DNA of 64,000 bases from Membranipora membranacea (lineage: Eukaryota; Bryozoa; Gymnolaemata; Cheilostomatida; Membraniporidae): contig OU612065.1 of the NCBI GenBank assembly GCA_914767715.1, positions 38,192,001 through 38,256,000 of the forward strand, given 5' to 3'. Both the position numbers and the translations under genes were made by a program. Shown piece by piece: positions 52,201 to 64,000 of the stretch. Each line of letters starts with the position of its first letter. Within the stretch, counting starts at the first letter, position 1. The notes beneath the pieces were generated by a model, which had not been told where the DNA came from, made no database searches, and saw only the letters and a list, made by a program, of their open reading frames with translations.

Positions 52201-55200
52201 TGTAGATTGACCTTCGGAAGAACTGGTTCAGTATAATTCCGCCAGATGGGTAAATGAATATAGCGTAGGTCCTGATACCGTTGGTCACAATAACTGTCTG
52301 GTAGTACATCGACTGTAAAATAGAGCAAAATTCATGAGATTGGCTTCATATATTATTGTATAACCATACCATCAATGATTTACCCTGACCAAAAACAAAT
52401 TGGGTTGCCGGTTTTGATATTTGGTTCCTTGTAGAAGTTACAGGAGCGGCTGTATTATTATCAAATCAGATCCGTGATAATATATGACATCATCTAACAT
52501 TGAATCATGGAATAAACACTAATGACCGGAATACCAAGGTATAGATTAGAGAGGTAACTCCCCATCCCAACAAGTGCGTCAATCATCTGTAATATCAGTC
52601 TGATAAACCCTAGTGATCTCAACTCTCAAAAAGATAATCACTGCTCTCAGTAAATATTTACATATCATAACATGGTATAATCTTTTAAGTGCTAAAAGAT
52701 GCCAAAAACCCATGGCACAAGCTTTAGCACTGTAACAAAATACCATGGCACAAGCACTCAATTTAACACAATAAGCATAACCCTCTCACTTTCTGATTTT
52801 ATAAAGGTATGACTTATTTTACGTAAAGAATGATTGCTAAGGGTGCTGCTGGTTGTAAGATTTACCTCTCTCATGGCGTAGAACACAGCAGGGTTGGGCG
52901 AGGTGTTCTTCCAGTTGACGACGATGGCATAATTAGGGTTGAACTCGCTGCCAAGAGCTCTGAACTGTTCAGAGGCGTCCAGGAGAATCTTGATCTGATT
53001 GAGGCTGTTGGCTGCCTCTTCCTGGGAGGCCTGGTTCTGGTCGAGCGTGTTGAACGAGCTGATGGTCAGTTCCGAAGCACTATTAAAAAGATAAATAACA
53101 ACAAGTATAAATAGGAGCTTAGTAATGCGGTGACCCTCCAACCATCACCAGAGGTAGCAATCATTGTAAGGTTTCCTCCTCCCATATTATTGATTTGGTG
53201 GACACACCAAGTTAATGGATCACTTCGTTACCGCACAACTATGACTAATCAAAGGTGTAACATATTGCACCAAATCTGATCTGCAAAGTATGATTTTCAT
53301 TGTCTAATCAGTAGCATACAAAACACAGGAGCAGGATATTACAAATAACATGACATAGACAGTAGGAGAACATTTGTTGATCTTTAATCTTAACAGTACC
53401 AGTACATACTAAAACTATACAGCACATGCTAATAATATAATATAATGGGTGTATTACGTTGTATTTGGTGGATTTACCCAAATAAAAAACCCTCTGACCT
53501 CTCATCTGCCACCTGCTGTTGAGTCTGACTCCTTTTTTTTTTATCAAATGACTCGTTTTGTTAATCTGATCTACTGCAACCTCCGATATCATAATTTTAC
53601 AAATTATTTATGTCAATAGACAGCCAAATTTCCCATTAACCTGTTAGTTAGTAGGGGATGACCCAACCCAATACACCAATCTGGATATTAGGTTTTACCA
53701 AGTTATGAATTGAGGGACATCTCTAACTCCTGTATTATTGTGCTTATGGTAAAAGTTTCATTCATCTATCATTTGCTGGTTAATCGGGATAAAGGATAGT
53801 TTGGTAATCCATTCACCGTCAAAAAATTAGACGACTCCGGTATAGTTTAACCCTATCTATAAACGAACTAACAGCGGAGAAGACCAATGCACATGCTTTA
53901 CCAAGACCTTAACAAGGACTGGCTAGTGATTTCGTAGCAGAGGACGTAACAGTGCTCAAAGGAAACTTATATCCCAGAGAAAATAGAATCACCTGAATAT
54001 AGCCTGATCAGTATCTGGAGCATCGAGCGCTTCCGAGCTAACAATCATCAACAGTTACAACAGTCAAGCGTATAAATCGCAAAAACGAATCACTTCATGT
54101 GCTTTGTGCTCGAGGCAATTAACAAAAGCTAAGCGAGAATCAAAGCTGTACCCCATTAATGATCGTGATTGCACACAATGTTGTGGTCCATCCGGCTTTT
54201 TGGGCCGTTTGAACAGACAAAATACTGCAAAAACCAAAAAACCACCTTTTTACTTCTGTTATGCTCATGAGTTTAGTTGAGATTATATTTGGAGAGTTTG
54301 AGGCTGATACATTAGAACACACTGTTTTTGGTTATCGGATGGTAATGGTAATGAACACGAGCTAAAGTTGGTTATAGACGATTAAATATTTAGTTATTTT
54401 GGATGGTTTTTTGGTCATTGCAGCACAATTGTTATATTTTCCTCATGACAAGGAAAAATCGAGTTTATCTGATGTGATATTATAAAACACAAGCTCGTGT
54501 TGATACCTACATGCTTAAACTTAGGGATTCCCTCTGTCTGAAAGTCATCAAAAGTGATTAGGCAACAATATTACAAACTGCAGTGCAATATCTAATGTAC
54601 CAAGTACTAAGTAGCAAGCGATATCATAGGAGGTAAGAAAGGTGGCAAACTTTGCACACAGTCTACAATTATCTAATTTAGTGCAGTGTTCAATATATGT
54701 GGGCAAAATCATCCGAAAAGTAAGAGTGAAAGTAAGGGTGGTAGAGAGAGAGGAGGGAGGACTTACTCGTTGGTTGGTGTAGGAATTCCTGCTGGTATTC
54801 TCAAGTCCTGACGTACCCAGAAGGGGGCCAGGGTGGGTGGTGCAGGAGCCTCGAGGTTTTCGGGATTACTTGGTGTTCTACCAACAAATGATTCGCCAAA
54901 AGATATGATTCCGTTGGTTGATACCTGTAAATGTACCAATTAGAAATTTTAGTCAAAATTAGAATTTCAGTCATTGCTATTGCTGCGCTTGGAGGATGGA
55001 GGAGGTCAAAATTATAACAGTCTAGACTATAGAAACTGTCTAGTTGGGTAATTGTGAGTTGACAAAACTTGGCGTTGATAATAGATAAGCTTATTGAAAC
55101 AATAAATTTAATTTATCACATAATTTCCTCATGGTCAGTTTTCCACAAAAGATTAGAAATTACGGGAGTGAACTGCCTCTAGACTAGTGAGGATGAATCA

Positions 55201-58200
55201 GTTAATTGCATCGTCAGTAAATTAAGGAGCACCTACCACTGCAAAACTGAGGTGGCGGTGTCTTCAGATTACGAAAGTCTTTACAATGACCAGACCAAAC
55301 AAAGACTAATGATCTGTGTTTAAAAGCCTTTGATACAGAAATAGAATTACGGACAGGTAAAACATACCCAGATATTCCTGTACTTCTCGTTACCAAACGG
55401 CAGACCATTGGGTAAAACTCCGGGAGGGACAGTGACGAGGAAGGATTCATCAGCCACATCAGTATACACATCGGCGGACGATGACTCAGGAGCCATTGTA
55501 ATGTCTACAATATCATGAGAAAATTTAGTACAGCGCTTTATTTTCACAATCAGCTGAAACTTTCATACAGTGACCAGAACAAGGTTACTCGCTGTAGCTT
55601 AATTTGTAACATGAAGGCTCCAAATTTTCGCTTGTAGGGTTTTACTTTGACGCTTTCAGCCTTATATCAGATATCAGACGGTTTGCAGACAAAGGCTCTC
55701 GGCGGGCAGCTGTGAAGTTAAAGTCTACCCTGAGAGCAGTGATCAACTCCTCCCATATAGTCAATATTGTTTTTATACCAAATCCCTACATGGCATTTTG
55801 CATAATCTCTTTCCGAGCGCGTTTCAAAAATGCTCTGTAAGCGCCCTCTATCAGGTAGTGAAACGAGATCGTCCTAAATAACTTAACCTGGCTATATAAC
55901 CTGGCTCTTTCAGGTGTATGTTGATATGTTAAGGCCATGACCATTGCACAACAGATATCAGCACTGGTCAGTAAATGACTTGTTGGTGGCATTGTTAGAG
56001 ACTATCAAATAATTAGCACTCAAAACTCATCGCTCTCGTTATCTTTAACAAGGGATTGCTTTTACTTCTGATATAGGCTGCAATATGTAGCGCTCCGTCC
56101 CTCCCTAATGTGGGCAATTATCTGTCCGATCTGATCACTTGAACCAAATCACCAAGGGTGTAACTTAACCATACAACAAGTGCTACACCTCTACTCTTCC
56201 GCTCTTCAATTGCTTTTCAACGCCAGAATGCTTCTAGTCTGCCCATGCAGAAGTTTTCCCACAATCAGTGATACATTTTCAGACGATGAATAAGACAGAT
56301 TTTGCTCATTTTTCAGGTTGACCTGCACAAGTTTGGTACGATAAGAGAGTTTTAGGATGAGTGAGCGGAGAGCACCCACCTTTACAATCTGATAGTGCCG
56401 TTGAGCCTGTTAGATCAGTGATCTGACCTCCAGGACAGGCCACACAAGCGGCGGTACCGACAGAGTCCTTGTATGACCCGACAGGACATTCGGTGCACTG
56501 CTCAGGTGTACCTAACGGCTCTGACCCAGCATCGCAAGACACTACAACATCAACACATTATATTTATTATACAACTTAGAGAATCTTATCATAATAATGT
56601 ATTTCAAGCGAGCTTGGCAGTGATCAGTATTTTGGGTCCGGCGATTATCCGCCCGATGACTTCAGTCATGTAATTGTGTATTATCTTGGACAAACGATGA
56701 TGCAATAATTAGGGGATACAAGATAGGAATTATCTCAGGAGTCATACTGGGACTGTAAGCAACACAAGAGATAAAAAATTAGATTGTCGAGCATGTTCAG
56801 CCTCAGAGGACAGAAGTGCCTAAAGCCTAAAGGGTGATGAGTTTATATGCTGGAAATCCCACACTGATGATGGTAACACAGCATAGTAGTATTGATGGTG
56901 TTTTATCTCACGGCCCAGCGTAGTAAATCTATTCAGCATGATTCGATCAGGATAATTGTATACTTACGTTCACATGTCTCACCATCGCCTACATACCCAC
57001 TGGCACATATACATCCCTCGCTGTTACAAATACTGTTCTCAGAACACATCAACGCTGAGGCATCGATAGTGTTAGCACCACTACAGCTGTACAATGTGGT
57101 ACATAAATTGTCAATCCATGTCTGTCCGATCTGTAAAATTTATATGATATGAAGGTTATAACATACACATAATATTAATATTACGTTTTATCCTAGGTTG
57201 AAATTAGTTTGAGTCTTATACGTCTGAGCTGTTAAAATTTTAGAAATTTTTAGTGAATGTTGATATTGTCACATGGCAAGAATTTTCAACGGAACTGTTT
57301 GAATCACAAAGCTGTCAGCGTTGACCAAATAAATCGTCATTATTACATGTGGGTGAGTTAGTGCTGGACTTAACATAGCATTTCTTGTTTCTATTTCTCT
57401 ACTCAACATTTACAGGTGTGGTTATATTGTTTGTTTGTAGACCTTCCCTCCCTAACCAAACCAATCCTTCATTGAAATATTAAAGCCTGCAGCGTTTTAA
57501 TAAAGTGCAACATTTAGCATTCCATTTTTAGCAGGTGGAATTCAGGTCATTGTGTAAACTAGGCCTGGAGTAAGTAGGTGGAGCAATGGGATCAAGTCCT
57601 TTCTACACAATAGAACTCACTCATATGATATGTTAACTGTACAAATTATTGGCATTCTACTTTTGTACACATGTTTTATATGAACTGGCTAAATAAAAGT
57701 TCTGATGATGTCAACTGTTTAGAGTATTGACATTGGCCGAAGAATGGAGTTGGATAATTTCCTTTCAAAATTGTCTGAAAAGTATCAAAACGGACAGCGG
57801 AAAGTAAATGAGAACTCTTAGATAAAACATCTAGTTTTAATGTCAGGTAATCCTGTGCTCCATATAACTGGAGATACAATAGCATCAATAATGGGTAGCT
57901 GAAATCTATTGTCCAGTTTATTACATAATATTGAACAAATTGGGCGCGGTCGGAAAATCACAATTTAAGCTGCCTATTTTCACAATGAACTTGATAGTGA
58001 AAATATAAAGGTTTATAACAGTATTTGTAGCAGTCTGTCCTACTCAATAAAAATATGCCTTATTCCAAAATACAAGAGCAGTGCAACCAGCGTCAGCGTG
58101 GTGCAGAAGAACTCTAAGCATGGAGAAAATAAATACCTAAAGTGAAATGTTCCCAAAGTTTATTGATTCGTTATAATTCGATTTTGGCCTTTTAAACATA

Positions 58201-61200
58201 TTTGCCACCATAAGTTACAGAGTCAAATATTGGGTAGAACATATAAAATTGTTTGAACAGCCAAATTCTTTTTCATAAATTTTGATATTTTCTCATACCA
58301 GTTAGTGAATAGTTGTTTATATTCTAGTGAAATTATGTATTACAGACAATCAACTTTGAATGGATACTTGTATTAAATATTAATATAATCAAGCTTTCAT
58401 TCCTCATAAAAGTTTCACCAAGCGAAAGGACCAGCCTAGTAAATGAGTCACAGTAACCTATCAATCCATTCTCATTTCAAATTTCAATAAAGGTTGGTTC
58501 TGAAGTTTGCCATCCTGATCTTTGATGAGATTAAATAAATCATTTTTTCCGAAATTCACCCAATTACTGACCAAATCCGACCTTTCAACTAAGTGTCAGC
58601 TTGTAATGGCAGCAAAAATTACAAGAATCAGATCCGACAACAACAGAACATACAGGTGCTGAGTGTAAGGTTATGGGATGAGGCGTTGGGTCTAATCAGG
58701 GAGCCCTGGCCTGATCAATGCGCAATCAGGGGCACTTCAGCGATGGTAAGGATTGCATGATCATGTCAAGATGCACATAACATTTCACATATCTGAACCC
58801 CTTAATCACATATACGGAGGTATTCCGTGGGCCGAAATCGAGTTATGCAAAGGCCCAATTTTGTAACTGAGAGTAATTACGTCACACTGATTAAATGGTT
58901 TTGGGTTCTGTTTTTAATACTCTGGCCCCTTTCAACTGAGTATTATAATGGCAGCTCCTTATAATTAATTTTGATCTCTAACAAAAGATATCTATCATGA
59001 ACTTTTCATTTTGTCAATGAAATTGGGGGTTAGAATGTGAGGTTAGAATGTGGGGTGTACCTGTTATGATGATGTTCTTCAATTAATACTTGGTCAGGCT
59101 TGGTAGAATCACGGGGCAACCATTCCAAGAGCTAATTCCAGAAGTTACGTCATAGTAATATAACATTTAGAAAAAAAGTGTTTGGTGCGCATAATATATA
59201 TAAATATTTCATTTTTGTGGTATCATTTAACAACACCATGTTGTTTCTCAAACCTTTTACCTAACTAAGATAAAATCGGACTTAAAATAGAAAAATTAAA
59301 CATCAGTTAATATTAATTCCTCTCAGGGTTTTGACTTACAGAGTAATATTCTCCTGTGTTAGTATCAGAACAGCCGCATGTTGTGCTGTCCACACAGACG
59401 TTACCCTCCTTCCACTGTCCGGAGGGACACTCACATCCCTCCACTCCTGTCTCAGTACAACGATCAGACGCCAGTCCACATACATTAGGACATAACGGCC
59501 CGTCAGCGGTGTACGTCCCGCTGCTACAGGTCACATCTATCAACAAACAAAACTTGCGTAAACCTAAAAAATCTGATCAAGACTTAGTTATTGAAATGAA
59601 TCTGTCTATCTTATAGCTCAAACGAATATCTTGTAATGAATAACTTGTAGAATTAATTTATTGGATTATTTTATGGACAAATTTAGTCAGAAAGACTGTA
59701 ACAACAAATATAACAGGGAAACTAAAGATTCCGGAGGGTTTGCCTTCCAGCGCCATACCAGAGTGTACAAATTATTTGGCTTCGACGCCAACAAAAGACA
59801 AAACAAAAATCATTATGTCTGCCCCCAAATCATTTATGTCAAACACATAATCATACTGATGATTTGACCAAAGACAAAAGCTGCTACTCGGCTGGTCCCT
59901 CCCATCATTGTTTGTGTCCCAAAATCCTGCTGGTTGGGTGAATATGGCCATGTACAAAGATGGGTCATCGCTAATATGATCATTCTACTCTCGGACATGA
60001 ATTGTAGCTAATCAATAATTCCAGATAGGAAGAATCAAGCTAATTCACAGTAAATTAATCAGTAATATCACCACTATGGTGTCAATGGCTGGTAAACAAT
60101 TATGATGCAGGTAGCCTCTATTTATTGCACATTTCGGTAATTTGTTCAGAAACTCTTTCTGTTTATTAGTGAAAAAGTAAAAGTTATAACATACCAGCTG
60201 AGTAGTCCGATCTCCAGTTAGAGTCAGCACCGAATCCCTGACTCTTACAGATATCTGTGTATACCTCCGCTATGGCGTTCACTGCCTCTTTAGCTAAAGT
60301 TTCATTCCTCACACATGTCCCTTAAAAACAGAATAGCAAATGTACTTAAATACTTTGATGAGTGTCTACTGCTGACCTTAAAAGGCCAGCGGTGCCTATT
60401 ACAAAACGCATTAAAGTTTTCGTGACCCTATCCCAAGTATCAATCACTTATTGAGTAAGCGATCAGATTGCAATTTTTGCTGTTTTTAATTGAAAGACCC
60501 CCTAGATTCACCGTGATGGTAAAATCTCAAAAATTTCAAACCAAAGAAGAAGAGGATCGTCCAATAGGAATGCCAAAAATGTACAAGCTGTGTAAAGGAA
60601 AGCCCAGGCATTACCGTCTATAGCACAAGCGCTGACAGTCTCGTCACTAGATCCTTGTGACAGATAGTTCTCACAGTAGTCGTAAACACACAGGTCCTTG
60701 AAGGTCTGCGTCAGCTCTGGTGCATTCGTACGACAAGTGGAGAATACATCGGGGGTGCCGCTGCCATCATATGATCCACACAAGTCAGGAGAGGTGAGGG
60801 TCGTCAGCTCGTCCGGGTCTCCTGAGCAGTAAGATGGTACAAACTCTGTCACATTACCGGCACCACTAAAAAGATAAAAGACATATTATATGAATAAGAA
60901 TAGAGAGAGTCGGATAGCCATTGTAAAATTTAATTTTGGTTCATGGAAATTACTCCTTCGGCCCGAATAGTTTCCGTATATACCAGCAGTGAAGGTTTTT
61001 AGGGCACAATCACAACATATTTAGCAGGGAGACATTTTTTTGCATGGGCAGTGCGTCTGCTTGAGTACTGCTTCCGTTCAAATCAGCACTCACTATAAAA
61101 GTGCGTCATGGGGCTTTAGATTCTTGTTTACAAGCACTGAGTGTAGCGGCATTTTTAAACAATAGACTAATTGTTTACTAAGTATTATCACAAGGCACTC

Positions 61201-63497
61201 CTGGGGTATCACTTCTTTATATCTCCATGTTACAACGATTTATTACACGAGGCTAAACGCCAACCATGTGATTAATACACTACTGATATCATCTAAAGGA
61301 GCTATTGCTGCCCTAAACAATGTATCAAGGGGCATCAGCGGCTGCAAAATATTTGAATCTGACCATTGCTAAGGTTACAATATATGAATGGTGTACAAAA
61401 AAATCTCAGCGATAGAGGCATGCATGAAGCATGGTCAGCTTGGTTTTTGAATTCCTTGTTCATGTCAGATAGGAGCTGGGTTTGAGATACGAGGTATGAA
61501 TTGAACATCTGTGCATGTGAATGCACTTATCACAATCACTCTTGACTGGTCAGAGGAGTGGAGATTCAGATATTCTTCTCATGATAGTTCAGTAGACATT
61601 TTACAAGTACCAGACTGTGTAATGAATCACCCACGCCTACTACCCAGTGCCACTCCTTAGCTACTGATGTGAAACTCGTAGAATGAACGACAGCTCCGAG
61701 CATCTATCCTACCAATTCTCACACAGATCCAAATATCTGTTTTGAACTTGTTTTCATCGTAATGGTAAACATTCTCTAATCCCTATCAGAAACATGTTGG
61801 TCAAACTTTTGCCACTTCCTTCCAATGGGTTATTCAGCGTTTATTCAGGTTTAATCGAATCGGTCATTCACACACGCCATCAGCCTGATATATCCAAAAC
61901 ACCCTGATACGTACCCGGCATTAGACGTAGCGATGAGCGCTCCTGTTTGGTACACACTCTGGCTAAGCGTCGGTGTGATCAGAGTTTTATCTAGTAGGCT
62001 GAGATCATCGGCGCTATTGTCGTCAAAGTTACCACACAATCCACGCAGAGTAGACTTATAACTATCAGGTAGGCTGATTGTGACAGAGGAAGCAGAAGTG
62101 ATGGTGACACGGATCACAGTATCCATGACCTGTATGGCCAGTTCTCGTCCGGCTGTTCCGTAATAAATCATCAGCTGGCTGTTACTCAGCAATATCGAGT
62201 CTACTACCTCGTCGCCGTTCACCTACAAACAAACAACGCACAAATATATAAAATACTCTCTACTGGTCTGTCAAACCAAGGAGAGGAACCATCCTCCCCG
62301 GCCCACCTTGTGAGAGAAAAGAAACCACCCTGCTGAGCATGACATTGATGAGAAAGGTGCCCAGACAAGTACATCTTGATGTTTTACCGTACTATTTTCC
62401 AAAGCATAGATAGCAAAGATAACAACATAAAAAGGGCAGCCTTAAAAAAATCATTTGGTGTGGGGGTTAATGATGATGACAGTTTGCCTTACATCAATTC
62501 TCACCCTCAATACCCCAAACTTTCACTGTTCTAGCTGTTGCCTGAGTTTTTGCAATGTTTGTATAGCTTATTTGCTTAGGGAGGCTAAGTGATAGCTACT
62601 CAAAAACAGCCCTCTCCTCTCGGCAACGATGGAGATTTTGAGAGTCATATCCGAATGAAGCAGGAGGATTGTTTGGTAAGCTCAATCATATCAGATTACA
62701 TGTTAATGTGGTCACGATTATATTGACAGACTCGCTTATGGTAAAGAATAAAGACAGTTACTGCTAATGACGGATAATACATAACGCTACATATTCACTG
62801 CTTTGATAAGCTTCAGTTTTTATCTATGTTTCTTCACCTTCCTCAGTTTCATAAGGAAGTGATGACAGATATTGTCATGTTGTAAATATTATCATGAATT
62901 TAGTGTTGATATTTTCGTTAACATATCATCAGTCCCCTACTCCCTCGCTTCTGATTTCAAAGAAGGATATGAGATGAGTGACATGATCTGGTTCCTTAAA
63001 TAGTTTTATCCAGTTAGCCACTCGTAGCTAATTTTGTTATGCATCTATCTCAAAATCTCCAATCCTCTTCGTTATCCCTTCTGACACTAAACATTTTCAT
63101 CTAGAATCAATCGCAAACTCACGGGAAGTAGGAAGTGAGAGTCATTTATCTCCCGAAACGAGATTAATGCAACTACAGGACTTCAATCCTGAGAAATTCA
63201 TCTCAATAGAACAGTAGATAAATATACTTACGAAAGCTGTTTGGTCGGCGCAGATCTTAGAGACGTAGCTTTTATATATAACCTTGACACATTTGACTTG
63301 AGAAGCTGAGTCGATGTTTGTATATTTATACTCATTATCGAGTGATATGGAGAATTGAGCGGGTACAGCTATACTCGGAGGATACGTCTCCGCAGCTAAT
63401 AATTCCAGATCTGTACTAAAGTCTATGATTTGTCCATCAAATGTGTAAACATGCTGTGTACCAAATATATAGCAACTTGATGATTGAGATTGAGCAC
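37246..63497 (-). CDS. Large membrane mucin-like protein: VWD-C8-TIL, NIDO-AMOP-VWD, EGF array, SEA, TM (5' end beyond right edge)
   Basis: Thirty-six exons join in frame to about 2,300 residues ending at TAA (37246-37248). Domain order from the N-terminal side: VWD 1 and C8; TIL; an EGF-like module; a GCC2/GCC3-like Cys module; NIDO; AMOP; VWD 2 with FGDPHIYTLDG; a MUC4-type region after VWD; about fifteen EGF domains, many with the calcium-binding DxDEC or DINEC start; SEA; one EGF; a transmembrane helix; and a cytoplasmic tail of about 95 residues rich in Ser, Thr and Arg. NIDO-AMOP-VWD-EGF-TM is the architecture of MUC4 and of mucin-like proteins of marine invertebrates. The protein is probably a type I surface protein with adhesive or barrier roles. 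Exon 1 of the window begins in phase 1, so coding sequence continues to the right. No other gene was found in its introns. Confidence 0.92.
38845..39130 (-). other. Membrane-proximal EGF and transmembrane helix
   Basis: The exon encodes an EGF unit (CQGKGTCDDKSETDYPMCVC, then YEGYNC) and then a hydrophobic helix of about 26 residues (38867-38948; LLALWISVAVAGALLLGGLL) followed by basic RRQR as a stop-transfer signal. The topology is type I. Confidence 0.9.
39370..40089 (-). other. SEA domain with furin-type RKKR in the cleavage loop
   Basis: Two exons (39864-40089 and 39370-39542) encode a SEA fold: FTLTFQEEWAD, then SSNTEFLGVNVISVSLYEAN, the loop NSRKKRQATTD, then GTTVNYDAVF. In autoproteolytic SEA domains the cut is at a Gly-Ser in GSVVV; here the aligned residues are Gly-Thr. 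The basic RKKR just before it fits furin cleavage. Confidence 0.75.
43072..43180. repeat. AT/TATATATG microsatellite in mucin intron
   Basis: Impure TA, TATG and TGTA units lie directly after the acceptor region of exon 42867-43062. They produce meaningless Tyr/Ile/His-rich frames on the minus strand. Confidence 0.8.
45659..45688. repeat. Imperfect 30-bp palindrome related to that at 13175
   Basis: Half-sites CACAGAGAAAGAATAT and ATATCCTTACTCTGTG are near complements. The right half is almost the same as the palindrome at 13175-13202. It lies in a mucin intron. Confidence 0.7.
48563..50489 (-). other. VWD 2 with GDPH motif, and MUC4-type region
   Basis: Exon 50250-50489 starts CGFGDPHIYTLDG. 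In MUC4, MUC2 and RGM the Asp-Pro bond of GDPH is cut by autoproteolysis. Exon 49055-49264 has GLLGHFDGDAENDLMDRNG, where the CGNFD of other VWD domains is changed in the same way as in MUC4. Exon 48563-48796 continues with ESLFWYRPGWSTDTFTD, typical of the segment that follows VWD in this family. Confidence 0.85.
51018..54924 (-). other. NIDO and AMOP domains
   Basis: NIDO continues through exons 54767-54924 (VSTNGIISFGESF, APFWVRQDL), 52866-53079 (NPNYAIVVNWKN) and 52102-52312 (YAIFIYPSGGIILNQ). Exons 51425-51669 and 51018-51231 hold the AMOP domain, with CLQWYN, GIPCPC, QCCYEM and CCQGSQYC. These domains are associated with cell adhesion. The 1.7-kb intron 53080-54766 has no supported gene. 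Confidence 0.85.
55368..57130 (-). other. EGF-like and GCC2/GCC3-like Cys modules, start of NIDO
   Basis: Exon 56968-57130 ends as an EGF-like unit (CASGYVGDGETC). Exon 56380-56541 gives a Cys pattern EQCTECPVGSYKDSVGTAAC and VACPGGQIT, as in GCC2/GCC3 or ephrin-receptor-like repeats. Exon 55368-55504 begins the NIDO domain (FLVTVPPGVLPNGLPFG). The 2.2-kb intron 57131-59339 upstream is the longest in the gene; I found no gene or clear repeat in it. Confidence 0.75.
59340..63497 (-). other. Mucin N-terminal module: VWD 1, C8, TIL
   Basis: The first two exons encode a VWD domain. It starts FGTQHVYTFDG, where the usual GDPH is replaced, and ends with an intact LRGLCGNFDDNSADDL. The next two exons (60615-60865 and 60195-60320) encode a C8-type Cys domain with YCENYL and SACAIDGTCV. 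The fifth (59340-59536) encodes a trypsin-inhibitor-like Cys module (CPNVCGLASDRC, CECPSGQWKEGNVCV). This VWD-C8-TIL set is the assembly unit of gel-forming mucins and von Willebrand factor. Introns 60866-61914 and 62223-63231 hold no gene. Confidence 0.85.
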
Positions 63498-64000
63498 CTG
63501 TAAGATACAAAACATTATAAGCGTTTCATCTCATGTTATCGTGAATATTCTAGAAATAATTGTAGTTGGAATTTCAAATGCTGCCGAATTGTGCCCATTG
63601 AATTCTGTATACCCCTAAGATAACTAATTGAGGCTTTTATCTCAGGATTGTCACCTAATAGGCAAATAATTTGCAAAAACTGATCTTCAAAACAGGGTAT
63701 AAGATTAAGCACTAGCTGTGATGTCAGTATCTTTAATTGTAACTAGTTATATATTGCAGCCTCGTTTTCTTAGTTTCTAGTTATAAGATATTCAGTAAGC
63801 ACACATTTGCCGGTGTGGCAGCAGAAGATTAAGAAAGGTTTTCAGGGCAGTCATAGAAGAGAGGGGTTGTAGTAAAATTGTTGGTTGGGTCTTCGGGAAA
63901 ATCCATGTATGACTCGGTTTGACTGGTCATCTCGGAGTCTAGAATTTTGCATGTTCAGTAATCTGTTTATTAGTCTGAGAAATGTCTCACATGCCATTAT
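63498..64000. other. Intron of the mucin gene at the right edge
   Basis: The acceptor for the exon starting at 63497 is clear (CTTACAG), and the phase demands a further upstream exon. No such exon is visible before the window ends. Confidence 0.6.

Larger units (their letters stand above)
37246..63497 (-). other. Mucin-like gene exon map
   Basis: Exons in transcript order: 63232-63497, 61915-62222, 60615-60865, 60195-60320, 59340-59536, 56968-57130, 56380-56541, 55368-55504, 54767-54924, 52866-53079, 52102-52312, 51425-51669, 51018-51231, 50250-50489, 49953-50099, 49055-49264, 48563-48796, 47896-48109, 47225-47424, 46761-46946, 46160-46423, 44833-44952, 44312-44452, 43873-44051, 42867-43062, 42496-42669, 42118-42281, 41673-41835, 41249-41364, 40825-40981, 40327-40518, 39864-40089, 39370-39542, 38845-39130, 38410-38594, 37246-37328. 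All donors are GT. Most introns are phase 1, typical of genes built by shuffling extracellular modules. Confidence 0.88.

Noticed and set aside
37246-63497. Two or more separate genes in the EGF/VWD locus
   Set aside because: All 36 exons keep phase, no internal start or stop exon is visible, and the NIDO-AMOP-VWD-EGF-TM order is a known single-protein architecture.

Overview
The window is animal nuclear DNA: AT-rich, with about 80 short spliceosomal introns and typical metazoan genes. It holds five protein-coding genes. The combination of an EGF/VWD/NIDO/AMOP transmembrane mucin with YHYH-domain secreted proteins suggests an early-branching marine invertebrate. A sponge is my first guess and a cnidarian the second, but the sequence alone does not prove either. 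I rebuilt all five gene models by hand from splice signals. Every exon joins in frame, which is the main internal check on the coordinates.

Left half (1-32,361): most of a phosphatidylinositol 4-kinase alpha gene (PI4KA) on the minus strand, with 32 exons and about 1,624 codons. The kinase catalytic domain lies beyond the left edge. Its largest intron (461-12,173) hosts two complete plus-strand genes for secreted YHYH-domain proteins, at 694-3,829 and 6,302-9,140. They are tandem duplicates, each with a TATA box about 60 bp before its ATG. Exons 1-4 are the same length in both genes, while the repeat-rich exon 5 and the C-terminal exon 6 have diverged. Possible remains of a third copy lie between them. 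Another PI4KA intron carries a 2.7-kb transposon-like element (16,250-18,938) with long terminal inverted repeats full of a GCGACGTT motif.

Middle (32,362-37,245): a 2.2-kb intergenic stretch with a strong hairpin, then the five-exon plus-strand gene for mitochondrial ribosomal protein L42 (34,520-36,348). It is divergent from PI4KA and convergent with the next gene.

Right half (37,246-63,497): 36 exons on the minus strand, about 2,300 codons, of a giant membrane mucin whose 5' end lies beyond the right edge. In order the protein has VWD, C8, TIL, EGF-like, a Cys-rich GCC2/GCC3-like module, NIDO, AMOP, a second VWD, about fifteen EGF repeats, SEA, EGF, a transmembrane helix and a tail of about 95 residues. 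This joins a gel-forming-mucin type N-terminus to a MUC4-type C-terminal half.

The genes do not form a pathway. PI4KA and MRPL42 are housekeeping genes; the YHYH proteins and the mucin are surface or secreted products. The most novel material is the nested YHYH pair with its exchanged C-termini and coding minisatellite, the long-TIR element, the duplicated splice acceptor in PI4KA, and the SEA domain that carries a furin-type site.
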